DNA of 32,471 nucleotides from Rhodobacterales bacterium (GCA_030950105.1 JAUZRV010000074.1:1-32471), one strand, 5' to 3'; shown: positions 1 through 9,319, counted from the first letter of the stretch. Notes: generated from the sequence alone by a model not told the origin. A program made the numbers and translations.

Positions 1-2
1 GA

Positions 3-431
3 TTTAAAATCCGCGCTGTGGGTGAAAATGCCGCCGCAGCCCTTCATGCGGGGATCGGGGTGAAACGGACCTTGATGTCGGCGGCGATCATATCGGGGGG
101 ATTAGCCGGATTGGCGGGGGTGTCCGAAGTTGCGGGCCTCAAGGGGTATTTGACGGCGGACCTGTCGCCGGGATTTGGATTTACCGGCATCGTGGTGGCG
201 GTGTTGGCGGGATTGTCGCCGATCGGGGTGGTGATTTCGGCGGTGTTTATCGCGTCCGTATTTGTCGGCGCAGATAGTATGAGCCGCGCCATGGGGGTTT
301 CAAGCTTTCTGGCCGATCTGGTGGTGTCGATGTCGCTGTTATGCGTGTTGATCGGCGGGTTTGTGGCGCGTTACCGGATTACGTCGACCAAAACGGCGGG
401 CAAAACCGTCGACAAGGCGGGGGTGGCGTAA
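3..431 (+). CDS. ABC transporter permease (BmpA-associated nucleoside/nucleobase type), C-terminal part; gene starts upstream of the window
   Basis: Frame is open to the window edge (FKIRAVGENAAAALHAGIGVKR...); hydrophobic permease segments; EAA-like loop 'RAVGENAAAALHAGI'; TAA overlaps the next gene's ATG. Confidence 0.8.
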   Translation, partial: FKIRAVGENAAAALHAGIGVKRTLMSAAIISGGLAGLAGVSEVAGLKGYLTADLSPGFGFTGIVVAVLAGLSPIGVVISAVFIASVFVGADSMSRAMGVSSFLADLVVSMSLLCVLIGGFVARYRITSTKTAGKTVDKAGVA

Positions 432-1372
432 TGGATATTCTGCAAATCCTGATTTCCGATAGTTTCTGGGCGGCGGCGATCCGCATCGCGACGCCGTTGA
501 TTTTTGGCGTGCTCGGCGCGTTGATCTGTGAAAAAGCCGGGGTTTTGAACCTCGGGATCGAGGGCATATTTGTCGCCGGTGCAATGGCCGGATGGTTGGC
601 GGTCTGGGTTGGGACGGGCCTTTGGGGTGGTTTGATTGTGGCGGCCTTGGCGGGCGGCTTTTTCGGGTTGATCCACGCGATATTGACGGTGCCGTTGGGG
701 TTGTCACAACATGTTTCGGGCCTCGGGGTGACGATGTTCGCCACTTCGGTGAGTTATTTCGCCTATCGCACGGCGTTGCCTTCGGTGAGTTCACCACCGC
801 GTATTGAACCGTTTCGCGCACTCGATATTCCGATATTGTCGGACCTGCCGTTTCTGGGCACGGCGTTGTTTCAACAGACGACAATGACGTGGCTGGCGTT
901 TTTGCTGGTCGGATTGGTGTGGTGGGTGTTCAACCGCACGCCTTTGGGCATGGTGATCCGCGCGGTGGGTGACAACCCCGATGCGGTCGATGCGCAAGGG
1001 TTATCGGTCTATGCGATCCGCATGGGGGCCATCGTTGTCGGGTCGGCGATTATGGCGCTGGGCGGCGCGTTTTTGACCATGTCGGCGTTTGATTCATTCT
1101 TTTTCGGGATGGTCAACGGGCGCGGGTGGATATGCATTGCCTTGGTGATTTTCGCGTCATGGCGACCAGGCAAAGCGTTTCTTGGGGCGCTTCTGTTCGG
1201 GGCGTTTGACGCGTTTCAAGTGCGGCTCCAGACCGAAGTGGGGGCGTTGGTTCCGTCGCAAATTTTCCTTATGGCGCCCTATGTCATGTCGATTATCGCG
1301 CTTGTCATCGTGGCGCGCCGCGCCGAATATCCGCGGGCGTTGTTGCAACCGTGGTTTAAGGGAGAGCGTTAG
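431..1372 (+). CDS. ABC transporter permease, nucleoside/nucleobase type (second permease)
   Basis: Start ATG at 431 overlaps the preceding TAA (longer ORF start at 341 not needed); multi-TM; 'GMVIRAVGDNPDAVDAQGLSVYAIRMGAIVVGSAIMALGGAFL' typical of this permease family. Confidence 0.85.
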   Translation: MDILQILISDSFWAAAIRIATPLIFGVLGALICEKAGVLNLGIEGIFVAGAMAGWLAVWVGTGLWGGLIVAALAGGFFGLIHAILTVPLGLSQHVSGLGVTMFATSVSYFAYRTALPSVSSPPRIEPFRALDIPILSDLPFLGTALFQQTTMTWLAFLLVGLVWWVFNRTPLGMVIRAVGDNPDAVDAQGLSVYAIRMGAIVVGSAIMALGGAFLTMSAFDSFFFGMVNGRGWICIALVIFASWRPGKAFLGALLFGAFDAFQVRLQTEVGALVPSQIFLMAPYVMSIIALVIVARRAEYPRALLQPWFKGER

Positions 1373-1374
1373 AA

Positions 1375-2670
1375 ATGTTTGATCTGCTTGTCAAAAATGC
1401 AAACCTGCCGGACGGGCGCAGGGGTATGGATATCGCCTGTGCGGGTGGGGTTATTGTCGCGGTTGAACGCGGGATTGAAGGTGTCGCGCATGAGGTGATT
1501 GACGCCGCGGGTCAATTGGTGGCCCCGCCATTTGTCGACCCGCATTTTCATATGGATGCGACGCTGTCGCTTGGCACGCCGCGCATGAACGTGTCGGGGA
1601 CGTTGCTTGAGGGCATCGCGCTTTGGGGGGAATTGAAGCCGGTGCAATCGGTGCCGGATATCATCACGCGCGCCTTGCGGTATTGCGATTTGGCGGTGTC
1701 GATGGGGATCGGGGCGATCCGCAGCCATGTGGATGTTTGCGACGATGAATTGAAGGGGGTTGAGGCCCTCATCGAGGTGCGCCGACGGGTGGCACCCTAT
1801 CTTGATCTGCAATTGGTGGCGTTCCCGCAAGACGGGGTGTTTCGCGACCCAACGGCGATGGAAAACCTTGTTCGGGCGCTGGATATGGGCGTTGATGTGG
1901 TGGGGGGAATCCCGCATTTTGAACGCACGATGGCGGATGGCGCGGCCTCGGTGACGGCGCTTTGCGAGATTGCCGAAAAACGCGGGTTGATGGTGGATAT
2001 GCATTGCGACGAAAGCGATGATCCGATGAGCCGCCATGTTGAAACGCTGGCGTTCGAGACCCAGAGATTGGGCTTGCAAGGACGGGTTGCGGGGTCGCAC
2101 CTAACGTCGATGCATTCGATGGATAATTACTATGTCTCGAAATTGATCCCGTTGATGGCCGAGGCGGAAATGCGGGTGATACCCAATCCGTTGATCAATA
2201 TTATGCTGCAAGGGCGGCATGATACCTATCCCAAACGGCGTGGGCAAACGCGGGTGCGCGAATTGCGCGATGCGGGTCTTGTGGTGGGGTTCGGGTCCGA
2301 TTGTGTGATGGATCCGTGGTATTCGATGGGGCGTGCCGATATGTTGGATGTCGCGGTGATGGGGCAACATGTCGGGCAGTTGGCATCGCGTGATGATAGC
2401 GCTTGGTGTTTTGAAGCGGTGACCACAAATTCGGCGGCGATTATGGGGCTTGAGGGCTATGGCCTTGCCAAGGGCTGTGCGGCCAATATGGTGCTGTTGC
2501 AGGCGCGTGATCCGATCGAGGCGTTGCGTCTGCGGGCCGTGCGTCTTGCGGTGGTTCGGGGGGGGCGTGTTATTGCGCGCACGCCGGCAAATATTGCAAA
2601 ATTGTCGTTGGATGGCCGACCGGACTACGTGGATCCGCAACAATATGCGCCGGTGTCCCAAAATAAATAA
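1375..2670 (+). CDS. codA: cytosine deaminase-like amidohydrolase
   Basis: 431 aa; metal-site motifs 'DPHFHMDATL', 'MHCDES', 'GSDCVMDPWYSMGRADML'; starts 3 nt after the permease stop. Confidence 0.82.
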   Translation: MFDLLVKNANLPDGRRGMDIACAGGVIVAVERGIEGVAHEVIDAAGQLVAPPFVDPHFHMDATLSLGTPRMNVSGTLLEGIALWGELKPVQSVPDIITRALRYCDLAVSMGIGAIRSHVDVCDDELKGVEALIEVRRRVAPYLDLQLVAFPQDGVFRDPTAMENLVRALDMGVDVVGGIPHFERTMADGAASVTALCEIAEKRGLMVDMHCDESDDPMSRHVETLAFETQRLGLQGRVAGSHLTSMHSMDNYYVSKLIPLMAEAEMRVIPNPLINIMLQGRHDTYPKRRGQTRVRELRDAGLVVGFGSDCVMDPWYSMGRADMLDVAVMGQHVGQLASRDDSAWCFEAVTTNSAAIMGLEGYGLAKGCAANMVLLQARDPIEALRLRAVRLAVVRGGRVIARTPANIAKLSLDGRPDYVDPQQYAPVSQNK

Positions 2671-2723
2671 TTCAGCATTTGTTTTCCTAATCCGCAGAAA
2701 TAAAACGATTATTATACATTGGG

Positions 2724-2742
2724 TTTGCGTAAAAGGCGCAAA
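2724..2742. repeat. inverted repeat TTTGCG-N7-CGCAAA downstream of codA
   Basis: TTTGCGTAAAAGGCGCAAA read directly; perfect 6-bp arms, no long T-run. Confidence 0.4.
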
Positions 2743-2764
2743 AACCATCAACAAAACCTTTACT

Positions 2765-2778
2765 ACTAATTTATTAGT
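2765..2778. promoter_or_regulatory. candidate operator upstream of glpV: ACTAAT-TT-ATTAGT palindrome beside a TTGACT -35-like hexamer (2779-2784)
   Basis: Perfect 6-2-6 inverted repeat immediately upstream of a -35-like element. Confidence 0.35.
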
Positions 2779-2813
2779 TTGACTTTTGAATTCAGTTTGC
2801 ACCAAGATTAACC

Positions 2814-2831
2814 GGCTGAGGTTACTCGGCC
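2814..2831 (+). promoter_or_regulatory. 5'-UTR stem-loop before glpV (GGCTGAG-GTTA-CTCGGCC)
   Basis: 7-bp stem with one G-U pair and a 4-nt loop, about 37 nt upstream of the glpV ATG. Confidence 0.4.
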
Positions 2832-2868
2832 AATGAAACGACAAAATGATACCAAGGGAGGTCTCAAG

Positions 2869-4605
2869 ATGCGGAAGTATCTATTTTCGGCCGTAGCCGT
2901 AAGCGCGATTTTTGCAGGGTCATCTGCCGCGTTTGCCGATGCTGCTGCTGCTACCAAGTGGATCAACGAAGAATTTCAACCATCCACATTATCCAAAGAA
3001 GAACAAATGACGGAAATGCAGTGGTTTATTGACGCCGCTGCCCCGTTTGCCGGTATGGAAATCAACGTGCTTAGCGAGGGTATTCCAACCCACGGATATG
3101 AATCCGATGTTTTAACCAAAGCGTTTGAAGAAATCACCGGAATCAAAGTCACCCATCAGATTTTGGGCGAGGGCGAGGTAGTGCAAGCGGTGCAAACGCA
3201 GATGCAAACCAACCGCAATCTTTATGATGCCTATGTCAACGACAGCGATTTGATCGGCACCCATTCGCGGTTGCAACTGGCGTATAACCTGACCGATTTC
3301 ATGGCGGGTGACGGTGCGGATGTCACCAATCCGGGTCTTGATCTGGATGATTTTATCGGCACGCAATTCACCACTGGTCCTGATGGCGATCTTTATCAAT
3401 TGCCGGACCAACAGTTTGCGAACCTCTATTGGTTCCGCAAGGATTGGTTTGATCGCGAAGATTTGAAAACCGCGTTCAAGGCCAAATACGGGTATGAATT
3501 GGGTGTGCCGGTCAATTGGTCAGCCTATGAAGATATCGCCGAGTTTTTCAGTAAAGATGTGAAAGAAATCGACGGTGTCGAGATCTACGGCCATATGGAT
3601 TATGGTAAACGTGCGCCTGATCTAGGATGGCGGATGACCGATGCGTGGCTGTCGATGGCAGGCACCGGATCCAAGGGTGAGCCAAACGGTATTCCGATTG
3701 ATGAATGGGGTATTCGCATGGAGGCCGGGTCGTGCAATCCATCGGGGGCGTCTGTGTCACGTGGCGGGGCGGCCAATGGTCCTGCGGCGGTTTATGCGAT
3801 CCGTAAATGGGATGAATGGCTGCGGGCCTATGCACCACCCGGTGCGGCGTCTTTTGATTTTTATCAATCATTGCCAGCGCTTAGCCAAGGAAATGTGGCG
3901 CAGCAGATATTCTGGTATACCGCGTTTACCGCCGATATGGTGAAACCGCAATCCGAGGGGAACAACACCGTCGATGGGGATGGTAAGCCGCTTTGGCGGA
4001 TGGCGCCGTCTCCGCATGGACCGTATTGGGAAGAAGGCCAGAAGGTCGGCTATCAGGATGTCGGATCATGGACAATTTTGAAATCCACACCGCTTGATCG
4101 TGCCAAAGCGGCATGGCTCTATGCACAATTTGTGGTGTCCAAAACTGTGGATATGAAAAAATCCCACGTGGGTCTTACGTTTATCCGCGATTCGACGATC
4201 AACCATGAATCGTTCACTGAACGCTCGGCCAATTTGGGTGGCTTGGTAGAATTCTACCGCTCGCCTGATCGGGTGGCATGGTCGCCAACCGGAATCAACG
4301 TACCGGATTATCCGAAGCTCGCCCAAATCTGGTGGCAGCAAATCGGTGACGTGAATTCGGGCGCATTTACACCGCAAGAGGCGATGGATCGTCTTGCCGG
4401 TGAAATGGATATTACGATGTCACGGATGCAGGCCGTGGATGAGGCCGCCAATGTCTACGGTGGCTGTGGTCCGCGTCTCAACGAAGAAAAGTCGGCGGAA
4501 TACTGGTATGCCAATGGCGGTGCGAAACCACCGTTGGATAACGAGAAACCCCAAGGTGTGACCGTCAACTATGACGATCTGGTGGCACGCTGGGCGTCGC
4601 AATAA
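2869..4605 (+). CDS. glpV: extracellular solute-binding protein of glycerol-type ABC importer
   Basis: ATG at 2869 with GGGAGG RBS and Sec signal peptide (MRKYLFSAVAVSAIFAGSSAAFA); followed by two ATPases, two permeases and a DUF2160-like small protein, as in GlpSTPQUV systems. Confidence 0.82.
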   Translation: MRKYLFSAVAVSAIFAGSSAAFADAAAATKWINEEFQPSTLSKEEQMTEMQWFIDAAAPFAGMEINVLSEGIPTHGYESDVLTKAFEEITGIKVTHQILGEGEVVQAVQTQMQTNRNLYDAYVNDSDLIGTHSRLQLAYNLTDFMAGDGADVTNPGLDLDDFIGTQFTTGPDGDLYQLPDQQFANLYWFRKDWFDREDLKTAFKAKYGYELGVPVNWSAYEDIAEFFSKDVKEIDGVEIYGHMDYGKRAPDLGWRMTDAWLSMAGTGSKGEPNGIPIDEWGIRMEAGSCNPSGASVSRGGAANGPAAVYAIRKWDEWLRAYAPPGAASFDFYQSLPALSQGNVAQQIFWYTAFTADMVKPQSEGNNTVDGDGKPLWRMAPSPHGPYWEEGQKVGYQDVGSWTILKSTPLDRAKAAWLYAQFVVSKTVDMKKSHVGLTFIRDSTINHESFTERSANLGGLVEFYRSPDRVAWSPTGINVPDYPKLAQIWWQQIGDVNSGAFTPQEAMDRLAGEMDITMSRMQAVDEAANVYGGCGPRLNEEKSAEYWYANGGAKPPLDNEKPQGVTVNYDDLVARWASQ

Positions 4606-4645
4606 GCACTCCACTGTTGGGGGTGTCTGATTGCACCCTCAATTT

Positions 4646-4674
4646 AAACCGGGGCTTGCGGGTCCCGGTTTTTT
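4646..4674 (+). terminator. Rho-independent terminator/attenuator-like hairpin between glpV and glpS
   Basis: AAACCGGG (4646-4653) pairs with CCCGGTTT (4664-4671), followed by T-run TTTTTT; a weaker hairpin GGGTG...CACCC lies just upstream (about 4617-4642). Confidence 0.7.
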
Positions 4675-4716
4675 AGGCAGATTCCCCAATAATTACATCG
4701 TATTTGAAGGGCCGAA

Positions 4717-5787
4717 ATGGCGTTCGAAATCAAAAATATCACCAAAAAAGTCGACGGTCAGACCCATATCAAGCCTACAAGCCTGATTTTGGAGGCGGGG
4801 CATTTCAATGTTCTGCTCGGGGAAACCGGCGCAGGTAAAACGTCGCTGATCAAGCTGATGGCAGGACTTGATCGGGTGGCGTCAGGGCAGATTTTAATGA
4901 ACGGGCAGGATATTACCCGTTTAAGCACGCAAAAACGCAATATCTCGTTGGTGCATCAGTTTTTTGTCAACTACGCGCATATGACCGTTTTTGACAATAT
5001 CGCCTCGCCTCTCAAGGTGGCGGGCATGGCCAAATCAGAAATTGCAGGGCGGGTGGAAGAAGCCGCGGATATTTTGCAATTGCGCCCGTTTTTGGCGCGC
5101 CGACCCCATGAATTATCGGGCGGGCAACAACAGCGCTGCGCCTTGGCGCGCGCGATTGCCAAAGAAAGCAACGCTATTTTCCTCGACGAACCGCTGGCCA
5201 ATCTGGATTATAAGCTGCGCGAGGAGCTTCGCGAGCAATTGCCCGAACTTTTTGCCGGGCGCGGGGCCGTGGTTGTTTATGCCACCAGCGAACCGGAAGA
5301 AGCCCTATTGCTTGGCGGCAAAACGGTGTTGATGAATGACGGGCGGGTGACGCAATTTGGCACGACCGCTGAAATCTATCGAAATCCTCTTGATATTACC
5401 TCGGCAAAGGTGTTTTCCGACCCGCCGATCAACACCGCAACCGTGACCAAAAAAGGCGCAGAGGTGGTTTTGAATGGCACGATAAAGTGGGCACTGGACG
5501 GTGACGCGGCCAATTTACGTGACGGGGACTATGCGATGGCAATTCGTCCTAATGATGTGGCTCCGCTGCGCACCTCGCAATCGACCGTTGGCGTGACGGG
5601 GCAAGTGCAGGTGACAGAATTAAGCGGCTCTGAGAGCAGCGCGCACTTTAGTTTCGGGGCGCAAAAATGGGTGTCACTGGCGCACGGCGTGCATATTTAT
5701 GACATCGGTCAGCCGCGCGAATTTTTTCTTGATCCATCCAAGTGCTTTTATTTTGGCGCCGATGGGATGCTGGCGGCGCGGGGATAG
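4717..5787 (+). CDS. glpS: ABC transporter ATP-binding protein (glycerol importer, GlpS-like)
   Basis: Walker A-like 'GETGAGKTS', signature 'LSGGQQQRCALARA', Walker B 'NAIFLDEPL'; C-terminal MalK/UgpC-type regulatory region. Confidence 0.82.
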   Translation: MAFEIKNITKKVDGQTHIKPTSLILEAGHFNVLLGETGAGKTSLIKLMAGLDRVASGQILMNGQDITRLSTQKRNISLVHQFFVNYAHMTVFDNIASPLKVAGMAKSEIAGRVEEAADILQLRPFLARRPHELSGGQQQRCALARAIAKESNAIFLDEPLANLDYKLREELREQLPELFAGRGAVVVYATSEPEEALLLGGKTVLMNDGRVTQFGTTAEIYRNPLDITSAKVFSDPPINTATVTKKGAEVVLNGTIKWALDGDAANLRDGDYAMAIRPNDVAPLRTSQSTVGVTGQVQVTELSGSESSAHFSFGAQKWVSLAHGVHIYDIGQPREFFLDPSKCFYFGADGMLAARG

Positions 5788-5790
5788 AAT

Positions 5791-6873
5791 ATGGCACAGA
5801 TAACACTCTCCAAATTGCGCCATAGCTATTATCCCAACCCGAAACAGGCGGATGATTACGCGCTCAAGATGATTGATCTGGTGCTTGAGGATGGCGGTGC
5901 TTATGCGCTTCTCGGGCCTTCGGGATGTGGGAAATCGTCACTTCTCAACATCATTTCCGGCCTGTTGGTGCCGTCGGATGGGCGGATATTATTTGACGAA
6001 AACGATGTGACAACGGTGGCCCCAAGTGCGCGTAGCATTGCGCAAGTTTTCCAGTTTCCAGTGATTTATGACACTATGACCGTGTATAATAACTTCGCAT
6101 TCCCACTGCGAAATCAGGGCGTTGACGAAGCCCGAGTTGATGTGCGGGTGCGCGAAATTGCCGAGATGCTCGAGGTGACAGATCTGTTGGATAAACGTGC
6201 GGCAGGCCTGTCGCCGGATAACAAACAAAAGATTTCCATGGGGCGTGGATTGGTGCGCGAAGACATGAATGTGGTGATGTTTGATGAGCCGCTGACGGTG
6301 ATTGACCCGCATTTGAAATGGAAATTGCGCTCCAAGCTCAAGGAGCTTCATCAACGGGTGAAGGTGACGATGATTTATGTCACCCACGACCAGACCGAGG
6401 CGCTTACCTTTGCTGATCAGGTGGTGGTGATGCAGGATGGCGAGGTGGTGCAGGTGGGCACGCCGGTCGAATTGTTTGAACGCCCCGCGCACACATTTGT
6501 TGGCCATTTTATCGGGTCGCCCGGGATGAATATCCTTTCATGCGATGTGCGCGGCAGCGTGGCCTATTTTGACGGGATCGAAGTGCCGCTAGAGGGCGCG
6601 ATCAAGCCCGACCTGAACGGCAACACCGAGATCGGCATCAGGCCGGAATATGTGTCGTTTGGCACGCAAGGCATTGCGGCGACTGTGCGCAAAGTGTCCG
6701 ATGTCGGGCGTCATAATGTGGTCACGGTGATGGTTGGTGACACCAAAATCGCGGCGATTGTCAAAGGTGAAACTCCGGCGGTTGGTGACACGGTGCAACT
6801 GGTTTTTGAACAGGATCAAACGCGGCTTTATGTCGATGGTTGGCTGGCGAGCGAGAAAGGGGCAGGGCAATGA
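5791..6873 (+). CDS. glpT: ABC transporter ATP-binding protein (glycerol importer, GlpT-like ATPase)
   Basis: Walker A 'GPSGCGKSS', Walker B 'VVMFDEPL', 'IYVTHDQTEALTFADQVVVMQDG'; degenerate signature region 'LSPDNKQKISMGRGL'. Confidence 0.82.
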   Translation: MAQITLSKLRHSYYPNPKQADDYALKMIDLVLEDGGAYALLGPSGCGKSSLLNIISGLLVPSDGRILFDENDVTTVAPSARSIAQVFQFPVIYDTMTVYNNFAFPLRNQGVDEARVDVRVREIAEMLEVTDLLDKRAAGLSPDNKQKISMGRGLVREDMNVVMFDEPLTVIDPHLKWKLRSKLKELHQRVKVTMIYVTHDQTEALTFADQVVVMQDGEVVQVGTPVELFERPAHTFVGHFIGSPGMNILSCDVRGSVAYFDGIEVPLEGAIKPDLNGNTEIGIRPEYVSFGTQGIAATVRKVSDVGRHNVVTVMVGDTKIAAIVKGETPAVGDTVQLVFEQDQTRLYVDGWLASEKGAGQ

Positions 6874-7733
6874 AGACCCAAAACAATCGCGCGTGGTTAT
6901 TCGTGCTGCCGGTGCTGTTGCTGGTCGCGTTTAATGCGTTGATTCCGATGATGACGGTAGTGAATTATTCGGTGCAAGAGACCTTTGGCAACAACCTTTT
7001 TTTCTGGCAAGGGCTGGATTGGTTTGAAGGTCTGTTGCGTTCTGATCGGTTTCACGCAGCACTTGGGCGGCAATTTTTGTTTACCGGCCTGATCCTTGCC
7101 ATCGAAGTGCCGCTTGGAATTGCGATTGCGTTGGCGATGCCGCGACAAGGGGGGTGGGTGTCGGTGTGCCTCGTGTTGATGGCGCTGCCGATGTTGATCC
7201 CGTGGAATGTGGTCGGCGCGATGTGGAATATTTTCACGCTTCCGGATATTGGATTGCTCGGGTATTTCATCAATCACGTTTTGAATATTCCCTACGACAT
7301 GACGCAAAACCCGATTGCTGCATGGGTGACAATTGTGACGATGGATGTCTGGCACTGGACCTCGCTGGTGGTGCTTTTGTCTTACGCCGGTCTGGTTTCG
7401 ATCCCTGATGCCTATTATCAGGCGGCCAAGATCGACGGGGCGTCAAATTGGGCGGTGTTCCGGTATATCCAACTGCCAAAAATGAAGAACGTGCTGACCA
7501 TAGCCATCCTTTTACGGTTCATGGATAGCTTTAATATTTTCACGGAACCCTTTGTTTTAACAGGAGGAGGCCCGGGAAATTCAACGACATTGCTATCGAT
7601 TGATCTGGTGAAAATCGCATTGGGGCAATTTGATCTGGGACCGGCGGCGGCGATGTCATTGATTTATTTTGTCATCACTTTGCTGGTTTCGTGGTTGTTC
7701 TACACGTTGATGACCAAAGACGATTTGAATTGA
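6870..7733 (+). CDS. glpP: ABC transporter permease (glycerol importer, GlpP-like)
   Basis: ATGA overlap with glpT (ATG 6870); multi-TM; EAA motif 'AAKIDGASNWAVFRYIQLPKMK'. Confidence 0.82.
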   Translation: MKTQNNRAWLFVLPVLLLVAFNALIPMMTVVNYSVQETFGNNLFFWQGLDWFEGLLRSDRFHAALGRQFLFTGLILAIEVPLGIAIALAMPRQGGWVSVCLVLMALPMLIPWNVVGAMWNIFTLPDIGLLGYFINHVLNIPYDMTQNPIAAWVTIVTMDVWHWTSLVVLLSYAGLVSIPDAYYQAAKIDGASNWAVFRYIQLPKMKNVLTIAILLRFMDSFNIFTEPFVLTGGGPGNSTTLLSIDLVKIALGQFDLGPAAAMSLIYFVITLLVSWLFYTLMTKDDLN

Positions 7734-7741
7734 GGGTGGCC

Positions 7742-8539
7742 ATGAAAAAACGTTACATAATTACAACTGCTTACATCTTTTTCCTGATGTTACCAATCTA
7801 TTGGCTGGTGTCGATGAGTTTCAAGACAACGGGCGAGATCCTAGGGGGATTTTCCCTGTTTCCCCAAGAGTTTACCTTGGAGAATTACCGCACAATTTTC
7901 ACCGACCCGACATGGTATTGGGGGTATTTCAATTCGATATTCTATGTCACTCTAAACACGGTGATTTCGGTGTCGGTTGCGCTGCCGGCGGCCTATGCGT
8001 TTTCGCGCTATAGGTTCCTGGGCGATAAACAATTGTTTTTCTGGCTGCTCACCAATCGTATGGCGCCGGCGGCGGTATTTGCTTTGCCGTTCTTTCAACT
8101 TTATTCGGCGGTGGGCCTGTTTGATACGCACCTCGGCGTGGCGTTGGCGCATGCGTTGTTCAATGTGCCGCTCGCTGTGTGGATATTGGAGGGCTTCATG
8201 AGCGGGGTGCCCAAAGAACTTGACGAGACCGCCTATGTGGACGGGTATTCGTTCCCGCGATTTTTCACCACGATATTTTTGCCGACGATAAAATCGGGTG
8301 TCGGGGTGACGGCGTTTTTCTGCTTCATGTTCTCTTGGGTGGAATTGTTATTGGCGAAAACCCTCACGGCGGTCGACGCAAAACCGATTGCGGCGATCAT
8401 GACCAAGACCGCGTCGAGCGCGGGATACGAGCTTGGGCTTTTGGCGGCGGCGGGGACGTTGACCATCATTCCGGGAGCGATTGTGATCTATTTTGTGCGC
8501 AATAATATCGCCAAAGGATTTGCGATGGGGAGAGTATGA
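7742..8539 (+). CDS. glpQ: ABC transporter permease (glycerol importer, GlpQ-like)
   Basis: ATG 7742; MalG-like permease, EAA region 'DETAYVDGYSFPRFFTTIFLPTIKSG'. Confidence 0.82.
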   Translation: MKKRYIITTAYIFFLMLPIYWLVSMSFKTTGEILGGFSLFPQEFTLENYRTIFTDPTWYWGYFNSIFYVTLNTVISVSVALPAAYAFSRYRFLGDKQLFFWLLTNRMAPAAVFALPFFQLYSAVGLFDTHLGVALAHALFNVPLAVWILEGFMSGVPKELDETAYVDGYSFPRFFTTIFLPTIKSGVGVTAFFCFMFSWVELLLAKTLTAVDAKPIAAIMTKTASSAGYELGLLAAAGTLTIIPGAIVIYFVRNNIAKGFAMGRV

Positions 8540-8817
8540 TGTTGGGGTGGATGGCATGGACATGGCCGACGGCGTTTGTCTTTATCGGGATTTTTTCGGC
8601 GATGGGGGTGCTGACATTGCTTGAAATTCGCAACCCGGGGGGGGATGCGCGCAAGGGGGTATTGGGGTTAACGACAACCCGCGGCGACCGCTTGTTTATA
8701 ACTTTACTGGGGTCCTGTTACATTTTCCTGGCTTGGCTTGGCGTTTTTGGCACGCCGCTTTGGGTGCCACTCGCCATTGCCGTTGCCTGGGGCGGTTTTT
8801 GCTTCTGGAAGGTGTAA
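8536..8817 (+). CDS. glpU: small DUF2160-like membrane protein (GlpU-like)
   Basis: ATGA overlap with the preceding permease; 93 aa, two to three hydrophobic segments; 'TTTRGDRLFITLLGSCYIFLAWLG'. Confidence 0.75.
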   Translation: MMLGWMAWTWPTAFVFIGIFSAMGVLTLLEIRNPGGDARKGVLGLTTTRGDRLFITLLGSCYIFLAWLGVFGTPLWVPLAIAVAWGGFCFWKV

Positions 8818-8923
8818 AAGTCGAAATGACGCAGTTTTACCCGTATTTCCCCTGTTTTTCCGATCCTTTATCGCGTTTATGTGCTACTGTTGTAACCATT
8901 ATAAAAAACAGGCGTAACTAAAA

Positions 8924-9319
8924 GTGCGACAAAAGAAACACAGCACACTTTTGACCGAAGTGGAATTGGAATTCATGACCGCGGTTTGGGAAATAAACGG
9001 GGGAACCGTGCGCGAGGTGATGGCGGTGCTCGCGCCGGAGCGTAACCTTGCCTATACTTCGGCTTCGACCATTTTGCGAATACTGGAGCAAAAAGAGTTT
9101 CTGGTTAGCGAAAAATCCGGGCGTTCGTTTATCTATCGCCCCACTATTGAAAAGAGCAGTTATCAAACAAAGTCGCTTAATGATCTGTCGATGAAATTGT
9201 TTGACAATACGCCTTCGTCTCTTGTGGCGCGGTTGGTGGATGATGAAAATCTGACCGAAGATATGCTTGAGGAAATTCGGGCTTTACTGGATAGGAGATT
9301 AGGGAAAAATGCTGTCTGA
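8924..9319 (+). CDS. BlaI/MecI/CopY-family transcriptional repressor
   Basis: GTG start; winged-helix 'LTEVELEFMTAVWEINGGTVREVMAVLAPERNLAYTSASTILRILEQKEFL'; followed by an overlapping M56 peptidase gene. Confidence 0.85.
   Translation: MRQKKHSTLLTEVELEFMTAVWEINGGTVREVMAVLAPERNLAYTSASTILRILEQKEFLVSEKSGRSFIYRPTIEKSSYQTKSLNDLSMKLFDNTPSSLVARLVDDENLTEDMLEEIRALLDRRLGKNAV

Noticed and set aside
339-884. Minus-strand 181-aa ORF opposite permease gene
   Set aside because: Pro/Arg/Ser-rich shadow of the permease coding sequence; no plausible fold or start context
1369-2844. Long minus-strand ORFs (243 aa and 247 aa) opposite codA
   Set aside because: Antisense shadow ORFs: His/Arg/Gln-rich composition, no recognisable domain, fully opposite a well-supported cytosine deaminase gene
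5989-6507. Minus-strand 172-aa ORF opposite the GlpT-like ATPase
   Set aside because: His-rich shadow ORF antisense to conserved ATPase motifs
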